Of a stretch of DNA of 64,000 nt, positions 1-10,075 are shown in pieces. The notes below the pieces were generated by a model that saw only the letters and a program-made list of their open reading frames with translations, did not search any database and was not told the DNA's origin. Origin of the DNA: Cryptomeria japonica (Eukaryota > Streptophyta > Pinopsida > Cupressales > Cupressaceae); the NCBI RefSeq assembly GCF_030272615.1, contig NC_081414.1:915439648-915503647 (forward strand), read 5' to 3'. The position numbers were made by a program, and so were the translations under genes. Position 1 is the first letter of the stretch, and the number at the start of each line of letters is the position of its first letter.

Positions 1-281
1 GATTGATGCCATTGTAAGTAGAAATTGTACTTTCATATTTTGGCCATTTTTGGCTCTCTTGGTACTTGTATATTTGATTGAATCTCAGTTAGATTCATTG
101 CACTATTGATTGAAGTTTCTTGTATCTCATTTGAGAAGTTGTAAAATTTGCATCATAAGTCCACTTTTCCTTGTTTTGCAAGTGGCTCATTGTAATCACA
201 CTAAGTATAAAGTGCCAAAATCATCACTTTGGGGGGGGTACTTTGATTGATTGAATTTGGGAGGGTGTCTCTTGTGCTTTT

Positions 282-2438
282 GTGCTCTTGTGTTCCTTCC
301 TTTTTTTTGCTATGGGTTCTTCTAAGTTTCCTCTCTTAACTCCACATAATTATGCTACTTGGAAAATTGATGCATGGAGTAAACTTATGGAAAAAGGACT
401 CACTCATTACATTGATGGAACTATTGTTGCTCCCGCTGATCCTAAGGTTGATCCAATTGGTCACTTGGATTGGCTCACTAAAAATATCATGGTAATTGGT
501 ACCTTAAGAAAGTATGTATCAAAGGATCTCATTTTTCATATTGAGAAGTGTACTCTAATCAAGGATGCTTGGCAAAAGTTTCAAGACTTGTATGGTCAAG
601 TTGATGAGATTAGGGGATATCAAATTGATAGTGATCTCACCATGTTAGATCCCAAGAACTTTGATACTATACAAGATTATGAAACTAAGGCAAATGAGTT
701 GAGGGCACAACTCAAATATTCTAGCATTGATAAGAAGGATACTCAATTGATATTCAACTTGATAGGCAAGCTTCCACAAGAATATGCAACATTTGTTTCT
801 AGTTTCCAAACCCATAGGATGACAATGGGTTCAAGCTACACAATGCCTACATTTTATGCTTTCAATGAAATGTTGATGATGGAACAAACTAAGTTGATAA
901 GCATGGGCATTCTTAAGGCTTCGAAGTCTCAAGCATTAGTGGCAAATCAAGGGAACAAAGTAAATCAAGGAAAGGACAACTCAAACAAGAAGAAATGGCA
1001 ATCAAAGCCTACGGACAAAGCACCATCTTCTCCACAACAAGGAGATTCATCCTCTTCCAAGAGAGATAATTCACCAAAGAGGGAGAGACCTACTTGTGCT
1101 TATTGTAAAAGGATTGGTCATGAGGAGCATCGTTGCCATTCTAAGAAGATTGATGAGCTCACACATATCATCAAAAAGCATAACATTGATCTGCCTAAAG
1201 TCTACAAGAAGGATGATTCATCAACTTCCACTTCCTCACATTCAAAAGGAAAAGGGCAAGAATTCATGGCTTCTACAAGTGGGAAGACTCACTCTTTCGG
1301 AACAAGAAAAGGAAAAGCTCTATGTGCTACTATTAGTCATAATTTAGAGAGATGGCTTCTAGATTCAGGGGCTTCTCATCATACGGCATCTTCGCAGTCT
1401 ATGTTCTCTGCATTTGAGCCTTGCACCATGCCACAAATTTTGATGGGCAATCATACATACATGGATGTGATTGGGAAAGGATCTATTGACATTGGAGATA
1501 ACTCCTTCAATGATGTGTTGTGTGTACCCCACTTGACAAACAATCTCCTTTCTATCTATCAAATCACACGTGGCACAACTAAGAGAGTTGTGGAGTTCAC
1601 ACCTGACTCAGTTTTCATTAGAGACTTGGAGACTAGAGCTATCATTGCAACTAAGGTGGTTGATCATGCATCTCGGTTATACTCCTTTTCAGATTTTGTT
1701 GATGATGATGATTTCACCTTTGATGATTCTACACATGATGATCACACTTCTTGTGATGGTTCAGTTTTTGAGAACTTTGGGCACTTGAACATGGGGATTC
1801 TCACATGTGACCCCATTCTTGAGCCTTGTATTTCATCTCCTCATATTGATATCACATCACCTATTGCACCTGATGATGCAGACAGTGTGACAGTTTTGCC
1901 TTCATGTGATTCAGTGCAGCAGGATATTCATTGTCTTCCAGCTTCAGATTCATGGGATGATTACTTGACAGACATTGCAAGTTTGTTTGTGGAATCCTAC
2001 ATTGCAGATTTGGGAGACATCATTAATGACATTCATCTTCTCTTTGATGAAGGTGATCCTTCTTCGATTGTTGCGAGGGCACACTCTGACCCTCTTGTTC
2101 ATTCTCTACATGATCATTCTTTCGAGGTTGGCATGATTGTGGATACTTATGTACAACAGTTGGAGGAGGTCTCTTTATGTTTTGAGGAGACATGTGAGTC
2201 TTTGGGACATGTTCTACATCCATCTCCACTAGATCTTGGAGTTCCTTTTTCAACAGTGTGGTACAGTTTACCACCTTTGGAGGGGGTATCTTTCAACATC
2301 GACATGGGGACACTTGAGCAATTTTCAAAGATTCTTTTCATCATGAGTTTTCTTCATACATCTTCCCTTCATGATTGGGGAGACTTCATGGATACACCTT
2401 TGGTTTTGTTTCTTCCTAAGGGGAGGAATGTTGTTTGA
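282..2438 (+). CDS. Copia-type gag-protease polyprotein with unknown C-terminal region
   Basis: This 718-codon frame would make the structural protein and protease of a retrotransposon particle. The N-terminus (about residues 10-240, with NYATWKIDAW near 25) matches Copia gag. A basic, serine-rich linker leads to a zinc knuckle at about 272-285 (CAYCKRIGHEEHRC). The aspartic protease motif LLDSGASHH lies near 359. A short segment with FGHLNMGIL near 500 recalls the gag-pre-integrase module. The last 200 or so residues, rich in Asp, Ser and His (for example DIHLLFDEGDPSS), match no domain I know but recur in Copia-C. The first in-frame ATG is used; the internal one at about 312 (MGSSKFPLL) matches the usual gag start better. 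Translation would need helper enzymes from another element for transposition. Confidence 0.85.
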   Translation: MLLCSFLFFAMGSSKFPLLTPHNYATWKIDAWSKLMEKGLTHYIDGTIVAPADPKVDPIGHLDWLTKNIMVIGTLRKYVSKDLIFHIEKCTLIKDAWQKFQDLYGQVDEIRGYQIDSDLTMLDPKNFDTIQDYETKANELRAQLKYSSIDKKDTQLIFNLIGKLPQEYATFVSSFQTHRMTMGSSYTMPTFYAFNEMLMMEQTKLISMGILKASKSQALVANQGNKVNQGKDNSNKKKWQSKPTDKAPSSPQQGDSSSSKRDNSPKRERPTCAYCKRIGHEEHRCHSKKIDELTHIIKKHNIDLPKVYKKDDSSTSTSSHSKGKGQEFMASTSGKTHSFGTRKGKALCATISHNLERWLLDSGASHHTASSQSMFSAFEPCTMPQILMGNHTYMDVIGKGSIDIGDNSFNDVLCVPHLTNNLLSIYQITRGTTKRVVEFTPDSVFIRDLETRAIIATKVVDHASRLYSFSDFVDDDDFTFDDSTHDDHTSCDGSVFENFGHLNMGILTCDPILEPCISSPHIDITSPIAPDDADSVTVLPSCDSVQQDIHCLPASDSWDDYLTDIASLFVESYIADLGDIINDIHLLFDEGDPSSIVARAHSDPLVHSLHDHSFEVGMIVDTYVQQLEEVSLCFEETCESLGHVLHPSPLDLGVPFSTVWYSLPPLEGVSFNIDMGTLEQFSKILFIMSFLHTSSLHDWGDFMDTPLVLFLPKGRNVV

Positions 2439-2780
2439 CATTCGTGGAGCAGTTTCTTCATACATCAAGCTTCTTCCATTGGTGCAGATTCTCCATTGAG
2501 GGGGGATCACAGTTTGACTTCTCTTCTTCTCTCATATGGGGGGGACTTTTTCCTCACATGGGGTTTTATTCTTCACATTCTTCTATGAGAGTTCTCTTGT
2601 ATGTTTTTCATCTCTCTTTTGGGGAGGGTTTTTTCCCATTGGGTTTTTCTCTCTTTCCCCACCTTGTGAGAGATTTCATTGCATTTGTACATGGGTACCT
2701 AACATGGCCTCATAGCCGGGACCCATCTTGCATTGCTTAGTTGCATTGTTGACTTAAGTGCATTCCCCTAAGTTGCACTT

Positions 2781-2789
2781 AAGGGGGGG
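2781..2789 (+). promoter_or_regulatory. Polypurine tract of Copia-A
   Basis: AAGGGGGGG lies directly before the TGTTGG start of the LTR, the normal position for plus-strand DNA priming. Several other G-runs occur between 2500 and 2640 without an LTR start after them. Confidence 0.8.
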
Positions 2790-3251
2790 TGTTGGTATAA
2801 ATAATTATTCATCTTGGATATTATTACACTTACTTAAGTTTACCTAGGAAATGCATTTCATAGTAGTTTGGGTATGAGACACTTGGGTGTTTGTGCCACA
2901 TTGGGATAGTGAGTGTAGGAGAAATTCCACCTTTTATGGTGTTGATCTTGTTGTTACACTCCACATTCAGTGGATGATCCACCTCATGTGGACTATTATA
3001 TTATTTCTCCTACCTACCCACACCTATTTCCTACCTACCCTTGTTTCTTATTGAGCCACATGTTATGTTTGTGTGCTCACATATCCCCAGCCTTGCCTAT
3101 ATAAGCAAGCTCATCTACATTGTATGTAATTGTTATTATTGATCATTTTCTATTGATGAGAATACAGTTTATTCTTGTCCTATATTGTGTCTCTATTTTG
3201 TACATTTCATTGTTCTCTTGATCTTGGCAAAATCTCATAGGCTTGCAATCA
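2790..3251 (+). repeat. 3' LTR of Copia-A
   Basis: It begins TGTTGGTATAAATAATTATT and aligns along its length with the LTRs at 9040-9531 and 48804-49295 (read on the - strand). A TATA-like box TATATAA lies at 3098-3104. The 3' boundary is set by alignment with Copia-B and could be off by some bases. Confidence 0.75.
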
Positions 3252-4497
3252 ATAGGTTTCTTACCGATTTCAAAATCTTGCCTAGAAAAGGGCTACAAGG
3301 AACTAGGCCTAATTAGGCCTCCAAATCCCGTTTTCTAGGGCTTGGGTGAAAATGGTTCAAAGGACCCCCAAATACATTTGCATTTGCTTCAAAGATTCAC
3401 CTATCCCTCAAGGATTTTTGTGGTTTTGGCCCCTGGTTTCACCATACAATGTTTGAACCCCAAAATGAGGGTTTTGAAGGGTTTACAAGGCCTTTAACCA
3501 GTAGTGAACGAACAAATTATGGTTTTGGTATTAAATGGATTTTTCAAAGCTTCTCCCTGCATGGACAGGTCTGCCCCAACTCCATGAACCCCTCCAAGCT
3601 CTGAAATGGTGATTTGGCACACACCCCTACACTTAACACTCCATTTTTGCCTTATTTCCTCTAATCAGGTTGCTCCTCAACTCGCCTAGAATAAGGTGAC
3701 CGTCACATCAAAAATCTTCTCCAGCACTTGAACCTGCATATGTACACTATACAAAGGGTTTCCCATCATTTTCCAACAATCCATGATGGTGGCACGTGTG
3801 GAACTCATGGGGCAACCATATTTACAAGAAAACACCAAAGAATAGTATTTACAAGACTCTAAAATGAACCAACAACTCAATAACATGTAGGAGTAACTCA
3901 ATCCATTTTTGGATCAATGGATTCAATCCATATTCAATTGCCAAATGAGCAAAATCAAATAAAAATGCTGCCAACAAGATTGGAAATGAGTAGTTTCAGT
4001 TGTTGAACTTTCATTACACACTTCTCCAACCTTGTTAAAAATGAAAGAGAGGGTATATGTAGGTTTCCCACATGTGGAGTCCTCCTAGGGCATTAAAAAT
4101 CCCTAACTCCAATGTTAACCAATTCAAGACAAAAGTTGTCATGACAACTTTTTGCAACTTTGCAACTTTTGCACTTTTGGTCTCTCCAACTTATAAGACC
4201 TATTCCAAATCATCATAAATGACTTTTAAAAAATGTCTCAGACCTATTTAACTGTCCCTTATTCTCATGCCAAGTTTTGACATTTTTGACCATCAAAAAG
4301 GTCAATTGGCTACTCAAACTCACTATTTACACAAAAATGCAAACCTAAGTAGAATGAACACAACCTAGCTCTACATTGACAAAAACTACTAACTCTTGGA
4401 CCCTCTGGGAGTCCTTATTCATCACTGACTTGGCTAGTGTTAGTACAAGCCAAAATTGTAAAACTAAATTGCCTAAGTCGTAGGTGCTCCTACACCA
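3252..4497. other. Unassigned non-coding stretch between two elements
   Basis: No convincing reading frame is seen. It lies between the Copia-A LTR and the NA fragment, so it is probably part of another repeat. Its right end carries a palindrome, GTAGGTGCTCCTAC (4480-4493), just where recognisable NA sequence begins. Read on the - strand this gives a TGTAGGAGCACC start that could be an element end, but no partner end was identified. Confidence 0.4.
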
Positions 4498-5226
4498 GCA
4501 TCTATCATTGAATTTGTAAATAGTAGATTGCCTTACCAGTTTCCTCTAGTCATATGAGTTCTGCATACCGGTTGTCTAATCTTCATTTGCAGTACCGGAG
4601 CTTTCACCTTGTACAAATCCAAGTCCTCTATAATCTTCACTCTACCTTTGTCTTTTCAATAAATCATCCAACTGTGCGGCACTAATCTTGAATTTTTCTT
4701 TATACTCACTTGCAGTAGTTAGATCATCTCTCAGAAGCATTATTTGTCTCTCTAGCTCTTGTTCATTATTCTGGGATTGTACCAAATCAGTTCCCAACAG
4801 ATTATTCTCATGAGTCAATCTGCCACATTCTTCAAATTTATTCTTCATAGATATGGAAAGATTTTCTTCCTTCCTGTTTTTGTCCTAAATATATTTTGAT
4901 AACCTCATAGTTCAGTCTTGCATTTCATTCTTCATGAGCATGTTAGCTTGACTCAATTTCTGATATTGTTCCTTAAGTGCATTTTTCTCTTCATCATCCT
5001 AGTTTTGCAAAATTTCCTTTCTCTTAGGTTGAGCAGATGATAACATTTCTTGCAAAACAAGAATGAATTCAGTAGCAGAATTCAATTCATCTTGCAATTT
5101 TAAGTTCTTCATCCTTTCAACATCATAATCCTCAAGTGCCATCTCAAGTTGCTTCTCCATAGCCATATTCAATCATTTTGGTTTTAGGATATTCCTCAAG
5201 CTATTAAACTTCCTCCAAGGTACCAA

Positions 5227-5238
5227 GCTCTGATACCA
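5227..5238 (-). promoter_or_regulatory. Primer-binding site of the NA fragment
   Basis: On the - strand TGGTATCAGAGC follows the LTR end CCAACA after two bases. It matches the standard plant site complementary to initiator tRNA-Met. The same site recurs at 55407-55418 and 60264-60275. Confidence 0.9.
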
Positions 5239-5240
5239 AT

Positions 5241-6132
5241 TGTTGGAATATAATGAATCGAAGAACATTGAGGGGGGGGGGTGAATCAATGTTCTATCGG
5301 TAACACAAGATTTTAACATTTTATAACATACACATATAAACTGGTAAATGAAGAAACATATGACATGAAGTAAATAAACCAGCCACATGAATGAACACCA
5401 TAACACAGAGAATTTATTGGTGGAAAATCTCAAAGACAAAAAACCACGGTGGGATTTCTGACCCACAATATCAATTCACTGGCCATATGAAAGATATTAC
5501 ATAGCATGGGGGCCTTCACATGTAGGAAGGCACACTACCTAGAACATATTGCTTAATACAAAAGAGTCTCGCTAACTACAAGCTTTTGCTGAGATAAAAC
5601 AATACTAGTGAACTTACAAAATGCATCTGCAATGCCAAAAAGAGTTCTAGTTAAAGCTCTATTCTGTACCAGTTCATAAACCTTGAATCCTTCTACAGGT
5701 ATCTCCTTTCCTCCAAGAATGCTTTTCAAACCATCTATTGATGATAGGATTATATTACATTTGCATACATATCCTTTGCATCACCTTGTTCTACTACCTT
5801 GTCATATATCAAAATGACCTATCAGACTAACTTATATACCCTTTACAAATAATATGCCTTATGTCCCGGCTTACAATACAAAAGATATTCAATGTCGGCC
5901 CTATACAATAATTACAATATTTTTTTACAAATAAAACCTTTCAGATCCCAAACTGATGTCGGCTTCACTGAAGTGTTGGATGTTGTTGCCAGTGTCGGTG
6001 CCGGTGATGACCCTGAATACATTAATGCCGGTATCTACCGGTGTATGCCTCCAAATGCCGGTATATGCCTTCAATAGAATCTTGTTGCCATCAATACCAA
6101 CATATGAATCCAATGAGTATCAATTGCCAACA
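5241..6132 (-). repeat. LTR of the NA fragment (892 bp)
   Basis: On the + strand it starts TGTTGGAATA and ends TTGCCAACA. It aligns with the three array LTRs, including the poly-G run just inside the edge (about 5270-5281). Confidence 0.9.
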
Positions 6133-7275
6133 TTATCCCTAATGGCAATAGATCATTTCCCAATCACATTCATGTATGTATGATTTCCCATCAAAATAGG
6201 GGCATGTTAGAAGGCTCTAATGAAGAGAACATACACTGCATAGATGTCATATGATGAAAAGCCCCTGAATCTAGAAGTCATCTTCCTGAATCATGAATTG
6301 TAGTAGCACAAACATCTTGTCCCTTACCTTTTGAATGTGAGAAAGGGGAAGGAGATGAATCCTTCTTCTTATAAGTGGATGGTAAATCAACGTTGTTCTT
6401 CTTGAGGATGTTGGTCAACTCATCAATTTTCTTAGTGTGGCAATGCTGCTCATCATGACCACTTTTCTTGTAATAGGAACAAAACCTTTCCTTATATGAT
6501 TTTCCCTTAGACGAGGAAGTAAAATCCTTTTTCCGTGGAGAGGAATATTGTGCTTTATCATCCTGTGTCTTAGGCTTAGACTACTTCTACTTCTTATTGG
6601 AATGCTTTTCTTGAGTCTCTTGATTCCCTTGATTACCCACCAAAGCCTTAGACTTGGAAGGCTTGAGAATCCTCATGCTCAACAACTTTCATATCTCCAA
6701 CATCAACATTTATGCAAATGCATCAAATGTAGGCATAGTGAAGGAACTACCCGCTATCAAGCGATGAGTTTGGAAGCTAGAAACAAATGTTGCATACTCT
6801 GATGGAATCTTTCCCAATAGGTTGTAGACCAACTGCCCATCCTTCTTATCAATGTCATAATCCTTCATCTACGCTCTTAACTCATTTTCCTTGGTAACAT
6901 AATCTTGGATTGTATCACATTTCTTGGGATCTGACATGGTGAGATCATCATCAAGTTGATAGCCTCTAATCTCATTAATTTATCCATACAATTTTACCAA
7001 GACATCCCATGCTTCCTTAACTATTTTACACTTGTCAATGTGAAAGATGAGATCCTTTGCTATGTATTTCCTCAATGTTCCAATAGCCATAATGTTTTTA
7101 GTGACCCATTCCATGTGAGCATTAGGATCAACTTTAGGATCAACTGGTGCAATTATAATTCCATCAATATAGTTATTTAATCCCTTTTCATTAGCTTACT
7201 CCATACATCAATTTTTCATAAAGCATAGTTATGTGGACTTAAAAGTGGAAATTTAGGAGAACCTATAGCAAAAAA
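6133..7275 (-). pseudogene. Gag-protease remnant of Copia-B
   Basis: On the - strand the region aligns with residues of the Copia-A polyprotein: a gag start near 7275 resembling MGSSKFPLL, a zinc-knuckle region around 6435-6480 with GHDEQHC, and a protease region near 6270 with LLDSG. It is a fossil coding region with several breaks. Confidence 0.75.
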
Positions 7276-7979
7276 ATGAAAGAAAACTAAGAAAGGAGAG
7301 GAACAATCAGACAAGACACCCCTCCAAAATACTCAATCAAGAAACCCCCAAAAAATGATGATTTGACACTTTATACTTAGTGTTTGTACAAAGGGCCACT
7401 TGCAAAGAAGGGAAAAGTAGACTTCTGATTTCAACTTTATAATTGCCTTAAATAGGTTATAAGAGACTCGAACAAATACTGCAAGTGATTTGAATTGAGA
7501 TCTAAGCAAAATACAAGTACCAAATAGGCCAAAAATGACCAAATACTGAAAGTACAATTTCTACTTTAAATCACTACAAACTAATAGTAGGTTATGAAAG
7601 TAGACAAAAAATTATGCACTTTGAAAAAAATGACACCTTAAAAGGAGGTCTTATGACCTCAAACAAAGCCCCTGAAGTTGCAAAATTGAGGATTGGATAG
7701 GTGGAGTCATGAAAAACTGAGAATTGTGAAAAATCTATCCTTCAAAATTAGAAAATACAACCACCACTATGAAGAGCAGCAAAGATTAGCCCAAATTAAA
7801 AAATTTGCACTAAAAAAGGCCTCAAAATAAGCAATTTATGGGCCTTCAAAGTTGAGCCAAAAATCAAAACTGCTAAATGGAGAGGAATATGATTTTTTTC
7901 AAAAATAGAAGAAGCCAGCAAACCACTGCATTAAATTTGACCAGTTTTAGGTCATCACCAAAAACTTCACCCCCTGCAT

Positions 7980-8300
7980 GCGTGGCATCCATATGATATG
8001 GACGTGCTGACATGTCACTTCTTGATTGGGTCCATATAGTACAAAATTATTGATGGGCGCTGACTAGGTTGTATGGTCACTAATGTGGCATGTTGACTGG
8101 GTTGTTGACTATACATTAAGTATAATACAAAATGATGATGTAGATGCTAACTAGATGCTAATGTGTCAGCTAACTTGGGAAGTGATGTGGCAGGCTATTG
8201 CGGTGATATGGTGTGCCACGTGGAAGTGCTGACTGTATTTCCTACGTGGCAGTACAATGGCTTATGACTATGCTTTCTATACTAATGGCATTGACTAATT
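7980..8300. repeat. Degenerate short direct repeats in the Copia-B leader
   Basis: Variants of TGCTGAC and GTGGCA recur many times (for example GACGTGCTGACATG, GGCGCTGACTAGG, GCATGTTGACTGGG, CCACGTGGAAGTGCTGACTG). They lie in the untranslated leader between the primer-binding site and gag. No coding content is seen. Confidence 0.4.
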
Positions 8301-8656
8301 TGTGGATGTCATGTGTCAATCTGTTGGCAGAATTCATACACAAAGGTGGCGCACGAGTTGAAATCCAAGAGCGTCATGTGGTGAGGACATGGCAATCAGG
8401 AGTGCCTCGTGGGAATATCCAAAATCTCTATGTGGTGGGGGCAGGTTGGTTGGCCAAAGAGCTGAGAAGAGTCAAGACAGTGCAAGGGCAACGTTGATGG
8501 GGAGAAGAGCCGAGGGAGCCGATGCAGAGAAAACAATGGTTGGGAAAGTACATGGTCATCGGAAGGAGGCTCGGGCATTATGGTGGTCAGTGATAGTACG
8601 TGGTACGACATATAGTGTAACAAGCCCTTCAATAAATGGACAGTACAAAGGCATAT

Positions 8657-8677
8657 GGGGGGGTATAAATCCCCCCC
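8657..8677. other. G7/C7 inverted repeat around TATAAAT
   Basis: GGGGGGG, then TATAAAT, then CCCCCCC form a perfect 7-bp-arm hairpin in the leader of Copia-B. An AT-rich stretch follows (8684-8700). Confidence 0.6.
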
Positions 8678-9027
8678 AAAAATTATATATATATATATTT
8701 TTAAAAACTTTTACAATGAATTTAAAAAAATTGTGAAATTTAAAATAAAGAAATTAATTACAATTTTCACAAGAAAAAAAATTGATTGTGCTTTTAAAAA
8801 AAATCTGTACCGCTTAGCCAAATTGGCTAAGAATTTCCTCCAAAGCCCAAAATGCAATTTTCACCAAATATAGGTGAAATAACGCTCAAAAATTATGAAA
8901 AGAGCCTACTGGACACAACGGTGAGGTCAAAATCGTTGTAAGATGCCCCCAATTTTTGTAGCTCCCCAGATTTGAAAATAGAATGCTCCAAAATATCTCT
9001 AAAATGACTAATCAATGAAGCCCCAAT

Positions 9028-9039
9028 GGCTCTAATACC
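9028..9039 (-). promoter_or_regulatory. Primer-binding site of Copia-B
   Basis: On the - strand GGTATTAGAGCC directly follows the LTR end, a close variant of the plant tRNA-iMet site TGGTATCAGAGC. Confidence 0.75.
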
Positions 9040-9531
9040 TGTAATAATTTGTTGAAAATAGCCAAGATCAAAAGCACATTGAATAGCACAAAAGTGAAAC
9101 TAAATATTTGATAAGAATAAATTGTATCCTAATCAAAAGCAAAATGTGATCAACTGGATCAGTAAAAATTGCATACAATGTATGGTGAACTTTCTTATAA
9201 AGGAAAGGCTAAGAGACATGAGAGCACACAATGATGACATGTGACTCAATGATATGCAAGGGTAGGTAGGGGTAGGTAGGAGAAATGGTAAAATATTTGA
9301 CATAAGGTGGATCACCCACCGAAGATGGAACTATCATCCCACAATAAGTGAATATGATAAAGTAACAATAATATCACATCATAAAAGGTAGAATTTCTCC
9401 TACATACACACTCCCAGTGTATGAACATCTCCCTAATGGTATCATATGCAAACTACAATGTTATGCATGTACCTATGTAAACATGAGTAAAGTGTAATTA
9501 TATCCAAGATGAATAAATAATTACACCAGCA
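9040..9531 (-). repeat. 5' LTR of Copia-B (492 bp)
   Basis: On the - strand it starts TGCTGGTGTAATTATTTATT. It aligns end to end with the 492-bp LTR at 48804-49295, roughly one base in ten differing. A TATA-like TTTATAAG lies at 9201-9194 on the - strand. Confidence 0.85.
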
Positions 9532-9669
9532 ATAATTTTGTACTATTATATGTATGCATATTGAATTTTATTAAACTATTTTTTTACCTCAACATAGTTT
9601 TATACATTTTCATAATTGTTATATGATGATAATGATGATGTATTTGAAAATATGTATGATGTTCAAAAT

Positions 9670-10075
9670 ACAATTTACAAATCAACTCATTTTAGATCAT
9701 TTCCTACAATAAAATAGTTTTGATGTTTTCTATTGGAATACTTTTTGTAGAATAATCTCAATACCTTACCTCTTTCAAAATAGTAGATAAATATAAGCTT
9801 TCTATACATAATGCTAAGTAGTTTTCCCTCATCATCATAAACATCAAAATTTTGTAGGTATATGCATGACATTCAAATGAAAATTGTGAGATCTTGTTGA
9901 ATAAAGGGGAGACAATAGCATTAATCATTAAAATGACCCCACAAACCCCACACTTGATGAAGTTAATTATATAGATGGAAATAATACACATTTGAAGATT
10001 ACTCCTTTAACTAGTGCAAGATCATTAAGAGTATAGTTTTTTGAATATTACATTAGATAGTTTTATGATAATAGA
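9670..10075. repeat. Dispersed repeat, copy 1 (pairs with 47500-47905)
   Basis: The two segments align in the same orientation over about 400 bp. A well-conserved core is GATGAAGTTAATTATATAGA versus GATGAAGTTAATCATATAAA. No coding content or clear ends are seen. Copy 1 begins about 140 bp outside Copia-B; copy 2 ends about 900 bp outside Copia-C. Confidence 0.65.

Larger units (their letters stand above)
1..3251 (+). mobile_element. Copia-A: RT-less Copia-type LTR element, 3' part
   Basis: The sequence shows a leader, one long gag-protease frame (282-2438), a G-rich untranslated stretch, a polypurine tract and a 3' LTR, in that order. The 5' LTR would lie left of the window. No integrase, RT or RNase H sequence lies between the protease and the LTR. 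Copia-C (48804-50597) has the same layout, so the lack of pol domains looks like a family trait. The leader at 1-281 aligns with the - strand leader of Copia-B around 7290-7570. Relative to Copia-B and Copia-C the LTR is clearly diverged, so this is a separate subfamily. The coding frame looks whole. Confidence 0.85.
4498..6132 (-). mobile_element. NA element fragment (5' LTR and start of internal region)
   Basis: Read on the - strand it has a 5' LTR (6132 to 5241), a tRNA-iMet-type primer-binding site (5238-5227) and the beginning of the gag-like coiled-coil gene (from 5166). It aligns with the repeat units at 50598-64000. The LTR abuts Copia-B at 6132/6133 on the same strand, so the NA element was inserted into Copia-B. 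Only this fragment is present and it is broken. Confidence 0.85.
6133..9531 (-). mobile_element. Copia-B: 5' half of a Copia-A-like element
   Basis: Read on the - strand it comprises a 5' LTR (9531-9040), a primer-binding site, a leader of about 1.5 kb and gag-protease remnants (from about 7275 down to 6133). It stops at GGGATAA, next to the NA LTR. Copia-A serves as the uninterrupted reference (GGAGATAACTCC near 1492). The element is broken with multiple breaks. The 5 bases outside the LTR (9532-9536) are ATAAT, the same as the bases outside the Copia-C LTR. Confidence 0.85.
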
